DNA from: JANNSX01 sp041397825
GTDB taxonomy: Bacteria > Pseudomonadota > Alphaproteobacteria > Rhizobiales > Hyphomicrobiaceae
Reading direction: 5' to 3'
Length of the DNA stretch: 64,000 bases
Assembly: GCA_041397825.1 (NCBI GenBank)
Contig: JAWKVX010000005.1
Span: forward strand, 62,001-126,000
The notes below the pieces were generated by a model, which searched no databases, was not told the DNA's origin, and saw only the letters and a program-made list of their open reading frames with translations. The position numbers and the translations under genes are program-made. Positions 35,801-43,234 of the stretch are shown piece by piece (position 1 is the stretch's first letter; each line of letters opens with the position of its first letter).

Positions 35801-36359
35801 CCGCGAGACCGAGATCGCCAGCCGTCGCAAGAGCGTCGACGTCCTGCTCGCCGAGAAGGCGGCCGAAGAAGAGCGGATCGCCGCCGATGCGATGCGCGTC
35901 CGCCGGGCGGTTGAGGCCGAGGCGCAGCGGCTCCTCAACGAGGCCGAGAACGTGCTCACCGATCAGGCGCGTTACTCCCTGTTCCGCCGCAAGCTCCTCG
36001 AGCATGTGGAAGGTATCGTCGCGGCGTCCGTCAAGCCGATGGAGAAGATCAACGACATCCGAATCGTGCAAATGGATGGTCTTGGACAAGGCGGCAGTGG
36101 ACCCGGCCAGCAGAGTCCGACGGACGAGGTTATCAACTCGGCGCTGCGCTATCGCGTCCAGGCGCCGCTCGTCGACAGCCTACTCTCGGACATCGGTATC
36201 GATGGCTCGAACCTTGCCAAGCAGGGCGGCCTGATCCGCGAGGCGTCTGACATGCAGCGGATTGCCAACGATGCCGCCAAGTCGAAAGGGCAGGCACGTA
36301 AGACCGAAGGTGGCGGGTCGGGTGAGAAGACCGACGGTGAGCCGGAGAAGGGGGGCTGA
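32814..36359 (+). CDS. Giant flotillin-like SPFH protein with hendecad coiled coil
   Basis: A 1181-residue protein. One N-terminal membrane helix (about 6-27, GQIILWLIIAVIAIAIIYWV) is followed by an SPFH/Band-7 domain (about 35-210; KEVAFVRTGFLGEKVVIDGGAFV, ISRD-like ALITRDRMRVDVEAQFYVRV). Then comes a charged Glu/Arg/Ile/Ala coiled coil from about 215 to 990, and a C-terminal region ending in a Gly/Lys/Glu-rich tail. Flotillins (YqiK, FloT) are about 500-550 residues; this one has more than double the coiled coil. Much of the rod reads in 11-residue steps with Ile-Ala at the end of each. The ATG at 32814 is preceded by GGGAGAAG; an upstream TTG would use that signal as codons. Probable membrane scaffold. 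Confidence 0.9.
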   Translation: MTGQLIGQIILWLIIAVIAIAIIYWVMNRLYRRSTKEVAFVRTGFLGEKVVIDGGAFVWPIVHDITPVNMNTVPLPVIRQKEEALITRDRMRVDVEAQFYVRVRPDKQAVSIAAATLGRRTLDTDYLNNLLSSKFESALRAVAAEMTMAEMHEQRGAYVARVREAAQEDLTRNGLELESVAIMDIDQTSLEYFNPSNRFDAEGLTALIKDIEDRRKLRNDIEQDSMIQIRTRNLEAEKQSLSIERESEEARLVQERDVEFRRAQQRAELARERAQREKEAEEAQILAREAIERARITNDQAIAATRIESERDVRQREIERQKIIDTAEIALREETEKARILQERAIQEARIANERETQAQEIERQKLIEQAEIRAREETERARITQARGIEEVRISNERETQAQEIERQKLIQQAEIRAREETERARIEQERAIHEARIANEQDTQAREIERQKLIQQAEIRARQETERTRIEQERAIHDVRIVNERDTQAQEIERQKLIEQAEIRAREETERARIEQEQKVTDARIANEEQIRRREIERNRALEEAEIAAREATDRLRILRLAVVDEERIATDKRIRELEIQRQLALQEAEIAANQATEATRIAHEKRVAAERIAFEQDVREREIARNRAVDAADIAAREIVETARIDLEARIDQERIARRESVILQEAESDKKTEAARIARQKLIDAERIVAETEIRTQEIARNEVLEREEVIRRRQLDALKIEKELETQREQIARDEALKNLEIERNKAIDAAQIAADEAVEAARIAQQKLLDAERIAAQETVKQRELARDELVESIDLKRRDAVERQRIATELNLERERIASQKEREVLDITRRQAVEVADQTRVIELSGIKSERAEADARVRRAEIEAMREIETSDVAREQALESARLERRQALEALEIARVQAIRALEIASKEEIERARIASERGLDEIRIDHETVRRRLEVQREQDVEQAQLEKAIVIFRKSLEESAARAEADVARARAAEMEERVKTSRETEIASRRKSVDVLLAEKAAEEERIAADAMRVRRAVEAEAQRLLNEAENVLTDQARYSLFRRKLLEHVEGIVAASVKPMEKINDIRIVQMDGLGQGGSGPGQQSPTDEVINSALRYRVQAPLVDSLLSDIGIDGSNLAKQGGLIREASDMQRIANDAAKSKGQARKTEGGGSGEKTDGEPEKGG
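33741..34796 (+). repeat. Eight tandem 132-bp (44-residue) coding repeats
   Basis: Unit boundaries fall at 33741, 33873, 34005, 34137, 34269, 34401, 34533 and 34665, exactly 132 bp apart, encoding residues 310-661 of the flotillin-like protein. Units 2-5 are nearly identical in protein (EIERQKLIEQAEIRAREE core); the outer units are progressively diverged. Each unit is four hendecads. Confidence 0.9.
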
Positions 36360-36361
36360 GC

Positions 36362-36799
36362 GTGGCACGTGTCTATGTTTCGAGCGTGATCAATGCGCCG
36401 GCAGCCCGTGTCTGGGAGCGCGTGCGGGATTTCAATGGCTTGCCGCGGTGGCATCCGCGCATCCGAGAGAGCCGAATCGAGAATGGCGAGCCAGCCGACA
36501 AAGTCGGTTGCGTCCGTGATTTCCGCCTACAGAACGGCGACCGTATCCGCGAGAAGCTGCTCGGTCTCTCGGATCATGATCTCTTCTGCACCTATACCAT
36601 TCTCGAAAGCCCCATGCCGCTCGAGAATTATGTGGCGACGCTCCGGCTGACACCGGTGACCGACGGTGACAGGACCTTCGTCGAATGGTCGGCCGACTTC
36701 GATTGCGCGCCTGATATGGAGAGCGATCTCGTCAATGGTATCGGCATGAACGTCTTCCAGGGCGGCTTCGATGCCCTGAAGCGACACTTCTCGGGATAA
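36362..36799 (+). CDS. SRPBCC (START-like) family protein, first copy
   Basis: A 145-residue helix-grip protein of the polyketide-cyclase/START-like superfamily. It opens with VYVSSVINAPAARVWERVRDFNGLPRWHP, the usual first strand and helices forming the hydrophobic-pocket entrance. VGCVRDFRLQNGDRIREKLL and FVEWSADFDC follow on later strands. The GTG start at 36362 lies 2 nt after the flotillin stop. A second, related copy follows. SRPBCC proteins bind hydrophobic ligands; CoxG, a member in CO-dehydrogenase loci, handles quinone. A comparable role here is inference. Confidence 0.88.
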   Translation: MARVYVSSVINAPAARVWERVRDFNGLPRWHPRIRESRIENGEPADKVGCVRDFRLQNGDRIREKLLGLSDHDLFCTYTILESPMPLENYVATLRLTPVTDGDRTFVEWSADFDCAPDMESDLVNGIGMNVFQGGFDALKRHFSG

Positions 36800-36813
36800 G
36801 GTCGGCGATCGGC

Positions 36814-37269
36814 ATGGTCAAAGTCGTCAAGAGCACCGTTCTCGAGGCGCCCGTCGACCGGGTGTGGGAGATCTTGCGCGACTTCAACGGCCACGACCGC
36901 TGGCATCCTGCCGTCGCCGACAGCCAGATCGAGCGCGGTCAATCGTCCGATCGGATCGGCTGCGTCCGGCGCTTCCATCTCCAGGACGGCTCCGAGCTGC
37001 GAGAGCAGCTCCTCACTCTCTCCGATATCGACTATGCCTTCAGCTACTGCCTGCTCGACACGCCGGTACCGCTGTTCAACTACGTGGCGCATGTGCGGCT
37101 CCTGCCCGTGACTGATGGTGATGGGACCTTCTGGCACTGGGAATCTCGCTTCGACACACCGGCCGGACGCGAGGAAGAGCTCAGGAACATGGTCGGTGAG
37201 CAAATTTATCAGTCTGGTTTCGACGCCATTCGCGGTGAGCTCGGTCTCGAGCCAGGGAGGGCGACCTGA
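36814..37269 (+). CDS. SRPBCC (START-like) family protein, second copy
   Basis: A 151-residue paralogue of the preceding protein, matching it in layout: VLEAPVDRVWEILRDFNGHDRWHPAV, IGCVRRFHLQDGSELREQLL, FNYVAHVRLLPVTDGDGTFWHWESRFD. Its stop overlaps the FAD-subunit start (TGATG), tying the pair translationally to the Mo-hydroxylase. The shared FNG-x-x-RWHP and IGCVR segments suggest recent duplication and similar ligands. It could form a heterodimer with the first copy. Confidence 0.88.
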   Translation: MVKVVKSTVLEAPVDRVWEILRDFNGHDRWHPAVADSQIERGQSSDRIGCVRRFHLQDGSELREQLLTLSDIDYAFSYCLLDTPVPLFNYVAHVRLLPVTDGDGTFWHWESRFDTPAGREEELRNMVGEQIYQSGFDAIRGELGLEPGRAT

Positions 37270-38069
37270 TGCCGATCCGTGTCGAGACGGTACAACGCAT
37301 CGATGATGCCGCGAGAATCGTGACATCGAGCAGGCTCGCCCGTGTCTTCGGCGGCGGCACGCTGCTGATGCGCGACGTCAACGAGGCCGACCCTTCGATC
37401 GAGACACTGATCATTATCAATGATCCGGCCCTCAAGGAAATTCGCTCCGAGGGCGACCGGATCGTGGTCGGCGCCGGCGTGACCATGGCGCAGATCCTGG
37501 CGAGCCGCGAGCTGGCGTTTCTCGCCGCAGCGGCTCGGGTGATCGGTGGCCCGGCCGTGCGCTCGGCGGCGACGATCGGCGGCAATCTCTTCGCGCCGCC
37601 GCCCTATGGTGAGGTGGCAACGGCACTGCTGGCGCTCGGCGCGACCGTTCAACTGGCCGGTGCCGGTGCGCCCATGCCGATCGAGGACTTCCTGCGTGAG
37701 CGCGGTCCGGGCCGCGTCGTCCGGTCGATCTCGGTGCCGCGTCTCGCCGACCCCAATGGCCTCCGCTTCAGGAAGGTCACGCGTGTCAAACCCAAGGGTG
37801 CCCCCGTCATGTCGATTGCGATCCTGCTGCCGCAGGCAGGAGGTCGAGAGATCCGGGTCGCCTACGGCAATATGGGGCCGACACCGGTTCGTGCCCGCGC
37901 GGTCGAGCGTGCCCTGGAGGGCCAGAAGCTCGATGCGCTGGGTATCGCACGTGCGCTTGCTGTCGCAACCGAAGGATTGTCACCGCCGACAGACAGCCTC
38001 GCGAGCACCTGGTACCGCCGCGAGGTGGCACCGGTGCATCTGCGTCGCCTCCTGCTCGGGGAGGCGTGA
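37269..38069 (+). CDS. FAD-binding subunit of second Mo hydroxylase
   Basis: A 266-residue flavoprotein of the CoxM type. FAD-binding motifs are VFGGGTLLMRDVNE near residue 29 and SAATIGGNLF near 100. The C-terminal CO-dehydrogenase-flavoprotein domain ends at HLRRLLLGEA. It is slightly shorter than the CoxM protein in the first cluster (286). It starts within the SRPBCC stop and is followed after 10 nt by the 2Fe-2S subunit. Confidence 0.92.
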   Translation: MPIRVETVQRIDDAARIVTSSRLARVFGGGTLLMRDVNEADPSIETLIIINDPALKEIRSEGDRIVVGAGVTMAQILASRELAFLAAAARVIGGPAVRSAATIGGNLFAPPPYGEVATALLALGATVQLAGAGAPMPIEDFLRERGPGRVVRSISVPRLADPNGLRFRKVTRVKPKGAPVMSIAILLPQAGGREIRVAYGNMGPTPVRARAVERALEGQKLDALGIARALAVATEGLSPPTDSLASTWYRREVAPVHLRRLLLGEA

Positions 38070-38079
38070 GGGGGAGTGC

Positions 38080-38574
38080 ATGTCTAGGAAACCGGTCCAG
38101 TTCACGCTCAACGGCGTCGAGAAGGCGGCCTTTGTCGACGACGGGCAGAATCTTCTCGACGTGCTGAGACGCGGCGTCGGCGATCTCACGCCGAAATACG
38201 GTTGCGGTCAGGGCACCTGTGGGGCTTGCACGGTGATCGTCGACGGCGAGCCCCGGCTGGCGTGCCTGACGCTCGCCGAGCTGGTCAATGGCCGCCGCGT
38301 CGAGACGACCGGCGGTCTGGCTCAGGGCGCGGCGCTGCACCCGTTGCAGGATGCCTTCATGCGCAATTTTGCCGCCCAGTGCGGGTATTGCACGCCCGGC
38401 ATGCTGATGGCGGCAAAGGCGCTCCTCGATCGCAATCCACGGCCGACGCGTGAGGACGTGATCGAGGCGATCGGCGGCAACATCTGTCGCTGCACAGGCT
38501 ACGAACCGATCATCACGGCTGTTCTCGAGGCGGCCGGAGGGCCGGCGCGTCAGGGCACGGGGCGGGCACCATGA
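38080..38574 (+). CDS. (2Fe-2S)-binding subunit of second Mo hydroxylase
   Basis: A 164-residue electron-transfer subunit. N-terminal cluster CGQGTCGAC with a fourth Cys in RLACLT; C-terminal cluster CGYCTPGM and ICRCTGYEPI. The ATG at 38080 follows GGGGAG; upstream in-frame sequence lies inside the FAD-subunit gene in another frame. Its stop overlaps the start of the large-subunit N-terminal ORF (ATGA). The short Gly/Ala/Arg-rich C-terminal tail is probably flexible. Confidence 0.94.
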   Translation: MSRKPVQFTLNGVEKAAFVDDGQNLLDVLRRGVGDLTPKYGCGQGTCGACTVIVDGEPRLACLTLAELVNGRRVETTGGLAQGAALHPLQDAFMRNFAAQCGYCTPGMLMAAKALLDRNPRPTREDVIEAIGGNICRCTGYEPIITAVLEAAGGPARQGTGRAP

Positions 38575-40208
38575 CAGTCGAATTCCGCAAGGATCTCTTC
38601 GCCAACGAGCGACCGGAAAATCTGAACGAAATCGGCAAGCCGACGCAACGCCAGGACGCGCTGGGGCACGTGACGGGCCGCTCGCCCTTCTACGACGACC
38701 ACCTGTTCGACGGGCTGCTGCATATCCGCTGCGTGCGGAGCCCCCATCACCATGCCCGTATCCGCTCGATCGACGTCTCGGCCGCCGAGCGGATGCCGGG
38801 CGTCAAGCGCATCATTCTCGCCAATGATGTGCCGAGAAACCTCAACACGTTGCTCAGTCTCTTGAACTTCGGCATCGATGACGAGCCGCTGATCTCGGGC
38901 AAGAAGGTCGCCTACAAGGGTGAGCCCGTCTGCGCCATCGCCGCCGAGACGGAACGCATCGCCCGCGAGGCCTGTCGGAAGGTGAAGGTCGAATGGGAAG
39001 TGCTGCCGCACGTTCTGACTGTGGAGGATGCGCTGCAGCCGGGCGCGGTGTCCGTCAATGACGCCTACCCGCAGAATACCTTCGTCTATCACGACAAATA
39101 CGATCACCAGAAGCTCAGATACGGCGATGTCGAGGCGGCGTTCCAAACGGCCGACCACATCGTCGAGGGCCGCTATCAGATGTCGCCGATCGAGCAGGCG
39201 CCGGTCGAGACCTGTGGTGCGATAGCGGCGCCCGAGACCAATGACCGTTACGTCTGCTATACGTCGACGCAAGCGCTGTTCTTCTCGCTCGGCACCGCGG
39301 CGAAGCTTCTGAAGGTCTCCTCGGCTCGCTTGCATTTTGTCGGCGGAACGGTCGGCGGTGGCTTCGGCGGCAAGGTCGACAGCCTGCACGAGCCGCTGGC
39401 CATCCTGGGCACCATGCTGACCGGCCGCCCCTGCAAATACATGTTCGACCGCGAGGAGGAGATGCAAGTCGGCGCGCCGCGCGGGGCGGAGGTTTGGCAC
39501 ATCAAGGATGGCGTCATGAAAGACGGGCGCATCGTCGCCCGCAAGTTCACCGGCTATTTCGATGCCGGCGCCTACACGCGCCTGTCGAGCTACGCCATCA
39601 TCAAGGGGACCGGACATCTGCCGGGCCCCTACACGATCCCAAACATTCGTTCCGACGTCTACTGCGTCTTCACCAATCGGACGCCGGCGACCGCCATGCG
39701 AGGTTTCGGCATCACCGGCGTCGATTTCGCCATCGAGTGCCACATGGACAAGGTGGCCCGCACGGTGCGGATGAACCCGATCGAGCTTAGGATTCTCAAC
39801 GCCTATCGCGACGGGGACATGAAGGCGCATCGCCGGCTCGCCAAGAATTGTGCGCTGATCGAGTGCTGCCAGGTGGCGGCGGAGAAGGCTAAGTGGCCGA
39901 TCAGCGATTGGGCGCGTCAGCAGTCGTCGTTGACGGGCGGCGGCGGCGAGCGTGGTCGCATCCCAAACCACACGGCGACCGACCAGGACGGTCGCGTCGG
40001 TGGTACGGCTCCGCAATCCTCACAGTCGCGGCCGAACGCCGTGCCGCCTCTGCCACGTCCGCCGCAACAAGCGCTTGCTCATCAGCCAGATGCGCCATCT
40101 CAGTCTACGCCACCGCCATCAACACAGCCACCGACGCCGGACCAACAAAAACCGGCAGGCAAGAGCCCGATGCGGTTTTCATCCATCTCCGGCCTGAGGA
40201 GGCGCTGA
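38571..40208 (+). CDS. Mo hydroxylase large subunit, N-terminal part, with Pro/Gln-rich tail
   Basis: A 545-residue protein corresponding to the first half of an aldehyde-oxidase/xanthine-dehydrogenase large subunit. It has the hammerhead domain (GKPTQRQDALGHVTGRSPF), Mo-site motif GGTVGGGFGGK near residue 260, and AMRGFGITGVDFAIE near 375. Family similarity stops around residue 450 (KAKWPISDWARQ). The remaining 95 residues are Pro/Gln/Ser-rich with relaxed codon use and end MRFSSISGLRRR. The second half of the enzyme begins 1 nt after this stop with its own ribosome-binding site. Either this is a genuinely split subunit or an old disruption in which both halves are still translated. Confidence 0.85.
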   Translation: MTVEFRKDLFANERPENLNEIGKPTQRQDALGHVTGRSPFYDDHLFDGLLHIRCVRSPHHHARIRSIDVSAAERMPGVKRIILANDVPRNLNTLLSLLNFGIDDEPLISGKKVAYKGEPVCAIAAETERIAREACRKVKVEWEVLPHVLTVEDALQPGAVSVNDAYPQNTFVYHDKYDHQKLRYGDVEAAFQTADHIVEGRYQMSPIEQAPVETCGAIAAPETNDRYVCYTSTQALFFSLGTAAKLLKVSSARLHFVGGTVGGGFGGKVDSLHEPLAILGTMLTGRPCKYMFDREEEMQVGAPRGAEVWHIKDGVMKDGRIVARKFTGYFDAGAYTRLSSYAIIKGTGHLPGPYTIPNIRSDVYCVFTNRTPATAMRGFGITGVDFAIECHMDKVARTVRMNPIELRILNAYRDGDMKAHRRLAKNCALIECCQVAAEKAKWPISDWARQQSSLTGGGGERGRIPNHTATDQDGRVGGTAPQSSQSRPNAVPPLPRPPQQALAHQPDAPSQSTPPPSTQPPTPDQQKPAGKSPMRFSSISGLRRR

Positions 40209-40209
40209 T

Positions 40210-41229
40210 ATGGCTCGCCATCGTGGACGCGGCTTCTCCTGCATCAACTATCCGATCGGCATGAACCTTGGAGGTGACCCGAGCCAGGCGCTCGTTCACT
40301 CCAACCCGGACGGCAAGTTCATGGTGGCCCTATCCTCCATCGATCTTGGTCAGGGCATGAAATCAGTGACGCGTCAGATCGCGGCTGAGACGCTCGGCGT
40401 ACCGATCGCCGATGTCTACGTCGACACGGCCGATTCCGACACCGGACCTCACTGCATGGGCTCCTTTGCCTCGCGCGGCACGCATCGCGTCGGCAATGCG
40501 GTGATCCAGGCGGCACAGGAAGCGCGCGCCGTCATGCTCGAGGTGGCGGCCGAGGAGCTAGAGGTCAACGCCGCCGATCTTGTCACCGACGGCAAGGGTA
40601 ACATTCATGTCAAGGGCGCGCCGTCGCGCTCCATCACGACGGCGGCAGCTTGTAGCGCCGCCCAGTTCAAACACGGCAAGACGGTGGCCGGACGGGGTAT
40701 CTTTCTCATTCCGCTGTCGAGCGTCGATCCCGAGACCGGAGAGATGACGCCGGTCTCGACCTACGCGCACGCCGCCCTCGTCGCCGATGTCGAGGTCGAC
40801 GACGAGACTGGCGAAGTGACAGTGCTGGGCCTGAACAGCGCCTATGAGGTCGGCCGCGCCCTCAATCCGCGACTTGTCGAGCAGCAGCTCGTCGGCGGTG
40901 CGTGGATGGGCATGAGCCATGCGCTCTGGGAGACGACCGAGCCGTATTATCCGGATCGCTCGCACGGGCCGGTCGACTACAACACCTATTTGATGCCGGG
41001 ACCGGGCGACATCGCACCTCACAGCATCGCCATTCTCGAGCGTCCGGCCGAGGACGGTCCCTATGGCGGCAAGGGTCCCGGCGAGATGTGCGCCAATCCG
41101 GTGCTGCCGGCAATCGCCAATGCGGTGTTCGACGCGGTCGGCGTCCGGGTGGACGGGCTGCCGATCACACCGGAGAAGATCCTGCGTGGGCTGCGCGCCA
41201 ATGGTGGCGTCAAGCGGGACGGGATGTAG
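40210..41229 (+). CDS. Mo hydroxylase large subunit, C-terminal part
   Basis: A 339-residue protein equal to the second half of the large subunit. It contains the second Mo-cofactor region (SSIDLGQGMKSVTRQIAAETLG, GSFASRGTHRVGNAV) and the active-site Glu in KGPGEM near residue 293. The C-terminus PITPEKILRGL is typical of the full-length enzyme. The ATG at 40210 is preceded by GAGGAGG at seven nucleotides and comes 1 nt after the upstream stop, so translation is coupled. Without the N-terminal part it cannot hold the cofactor, so the two products should assemble. Confidence 0.85.
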   Translation: MARHRGRGFSCINYPIGMNLGGDPSQALVHSNPDGKFMVALSSIDLGQGMKSVTRQIAAETLGVPIADVYVDTADSDTGPHCMGSFASRGTHRVGNAVIQAAQEARAVMLEVAAEELEVNAADLVTDGKGNIHVKGAPSRSITTAAACSAAQFKHGKTVAGRGIFLIPLSSVDPETGEMTPVSTYAHAALVADVEVDDETGEVTVLGLNSAYEVGRALNPRLVEQQLVGGAWMGMSHALWETTEPYYPDRSHGPVDYNTYLMPGPGDIAPHSIAILERPAEDGPYGGKGPGEMCANPVLPAIANAVFDAVGVRVDGLPITPEKILRGLRANGGVKRDGM

Positions 41230-41237
41230 GAAGCGCC

Positions 41238-42119
41238 ATGCCGATCAAGCGCAAGATCGTCGGCATCGACAGCCCCGCCGTTCTCGACGAGGCGCTCCGG
41301 GCCGCACAGTATCTGCCGGGAGACGAACTGGCGACGGCGGCCTATCTGGCGCTCGCCCTCGGCAAACCCCTCCTGCTCGAAGGTGCTCCTGGCGTCGGCA
41401 AGACGGAGGCCGCCAAGGCCATCGCATCGGCGCTCGGCCGGCAGCTTGTCAGGCTGCAATGCTATGAAGGTGTCGATTCGGCAGCCGCCCTCTACGAGTG
41501 GAACTACCCGCGTCAGATGCTGGCGATCCGCCAGGCCGGCGACACCTATGTCAACATCTACAGCGACGAGTATCTGATCGCCCGGCCGATGCTGGAGACG
41601 CTGAAGCATCCGGCCGACACCGTGCTTCTGATTGACGAGATCGATCGCGCCGACCACGAGTTCGAGGCCTTCTTGCTCGAATTCTTGTCGGATTTCACCA
41701 TCTCGATCCCCGAGCGTGGTACGATCAGCGCAGGCGAGCATCCGGTCGTCATCCTGACCTCCAACCGGACGCGCGAGCTGCACGAGGCGCTCAGGCGGCG
41801 CTGCATCTACTGTTACATCAGCTATCCGGACGCCGAGCGCGAGACCGCGATCGTCATGATGCGCGCGAGCGCCGTCGCGCGCGAAACCGCCGACAAGGTG
41901 GTCAGGGCCGTGACGGCACTGCGGGCCGAGCCGCTCGCCAAGCCGCCTGGCGTTGCCGAGACCGTCGAGTGGGCGGAAGCCGCGACCTTGCTTCACGAGC
42001 AGGGCGCCGCATGGCCGGCCGCATTCCGGCGCGCCATCGGTGTCGCTCTCAAGGACCAGGACGACCTCGCTTACATGGCCGACAAGATCGACGGTCTTCT
42101 GACCGAGGTGGCTGCATGA
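41238..42119 (+). CDS. coxD: MoxR-type AAA+ ATPase (CoxD-like)
   Basis: A 293-residue AAA+ chaperone-like ATPase. Walker A GAPGVGKTE (49-57), Walker B LLIDEIDRAD near 136, sensor-1 TSNRTREL near 173, and RRRCIYCYISYP after it. In Oligotropha carboxidovorans CoxD acts with CoxE in sulfuration or metal insertion of the CO-dehydrogenase active site. Its place directly after the large-subunit genes and overlapping a VWA gene fits a maturation role for this enzyme. Confidence 0.92.
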   Translation: MPIKRKIVGIDSPAVLDEALRAAQYLPGDELATAAYLALALGKPLLLEGAPGVGKTEAAKAIASALGRQLVRLQCYEGVDSAAALYEWNYPRQMLAIRQAGDTYVNIYSDEYLIARPMLETLKHPADTVLLIDEIDRADHEFEAFLLEFLSDFTISIPERGTISAGEHPVVILTSNRTRELHEALRRRCIYCYISYPDAERETAIVMMRASAVARETADKVVRAVTALRAEPLAKPPGVAETVEWAEAATLLHEQGAAWPAAFRRAIGVALKDQDDLAYMADKIDGLLTEVAA

Positions 42120-43234
42120 CGATCGCGCTCGCCTTGCCCCGGGCCGCCCGGCCGTTCGTGACGTTCGCAAGCCTGCTCCGGGCAAACGGGTTTGCCGTGG
42201 CGACGGAGCAGACACAGTCGTTCCTGGCTGCGGTCGACCTGCTTGGCCCGGGGAGCATGCGCGACATCTACCGGGCCGCCGTCGCAACGCTCGGGCCGCA
42301 GCCGGATCGGCGCGAACTCTTCGATGCGCTCTACCGCCGGCACTTCCTCGGTCATTCGCTTCCGGACCTCGCCGAGGCGGACGCCAGCGACGACGATATG
42401 AAGGTCCTTGATGAGCAGGACGGCCGGATGGAGCCGCCCGAGGCCGACGACGAGGATGACGCCGGCGCCGAGGCGACTGGCACCGAGCGCCTGACGCTGC
42501 GCCGCTTTGGCGAAGCCGGGGATCTGGTTGCCTTGCGGCGACTCCGCCGCCGGGCGCCAGAAGACCTACCCCGCCGGCGCTCGCGGCGGTTTCGCTCCAG
42601 CCGGCATGGCAAGCGACCGGATATGCGAAGGACGTTGAGGCAGGCCGCCCGGCGCGACGGCGAGGTGGTGGAGCTGCCTGCGCTGCGCCGGCGCTCGCGA
42701 CAGCGGCGCATTCTTCTGCTGATCGATGTCTCCGGGTCGATGAAAGCCGAGACCGAGAGCGCGATGCGGTTCGCACATGCGTTGGCCCGGAGTGCCGAGC
42801 GCCTCGAGGTCTTCACGCTCGGCACGCGCCTGACGCGCGTCACGCGGGCGCTCAGGATGCGCAATGCAGAGCAGGCGCTGGCGATCGCCGGCACGCTTGT
42901 CGCCGACTGGGATGGCGGCACGCGGCTCGGCGATGCCCTCCAGGCCTTTCTCGGAGTTCCGCGCTTTGCCGGCTTTGCGCGCGGCGCGCTGGTGATCGTG
43001 GTGTCCGACGGCCTGGAGCGCGGCAATCCCTCGGTCATGACCGACTCGGTCGAGAGGATGAGCCGGCTGGCATGGTCGATCCTCTGGTTGACTCCGCTCG
43101 CGAGCCGGACGCCGTTCGTGCCAGTCACCGAGGCGCTCAAGTCCGTCGCGCCCTTCGTCGATCACTTTGGCCGCGGCGGCTCGATTTCCGCACTCACGGA
43201 CGAGGTGCTGTCCTTCGCGAGGCAAGCGGCATGA
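42116..43234 (+). CDS. coxE: VWA domain protein (CoxE-like)
   Basis: A 372-residue partner of the MoxR ATPase. The N-terminal region (1-90) precedes an acidic stretch (DADSDDD.. to DDEDDAGAEA) and an Arg-rich linker (140-198). The von Willebrand A domain has a complete MIDAS motif DVSGS (204-208) and later acidic VVSDGLERG near 300. CoxE-like proteins work with CoxD in Mo-hydroxylase maturation. The start overlaps the ATPase stop (ATGA) and the stop overlaps the next amidohydrolase. Confidence 0.93.
   Translation: MTIALALPRAARPFVTFASLLRANGFAVATEQTQSFLAAVDLLGPGSMRDIYRAAVATLGPQPDRRELFDALYRRHFLGHSLPDLAEADASDDDMKVLDEQDGRMEPPEADDEDDAGAEATGTERLTLRRFGEAGDLVALRRLRRRAPEDLPRRRSRRFRSSRHGKRPDMRRTLRQAARRDGEVVELPALRRRSRQRRILLLIDVSGSMKAETESAMRFAHALARSAERLEVFTLGTRLTRVTRALRMRNAEQALAIAGTLVADWDGGTRLGDALQAFLGVPRFAGFARGALVIVVSDGLERGNPSVMTDSVERMSRLAWSILWLTPLASRTPFVPVTEALKSVAPFVDHFGRGGSISALTDEVLSFARQAA

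Noticed and set aside
38550..40016. 488-codon open frame antisense to the split Mo-subunit
   Set aside because: A shadow of strongly GC-biased codons on the other strand; its sequence mirrors the enzyme reading frame and shows no domain.
38571..41229. Simple pseudogene call for the split large subunit
   Set aside because: Both parts retain catalytic motifs, and the second has a strong ribosome-binding site and coupled start, so loss of function is not shown.
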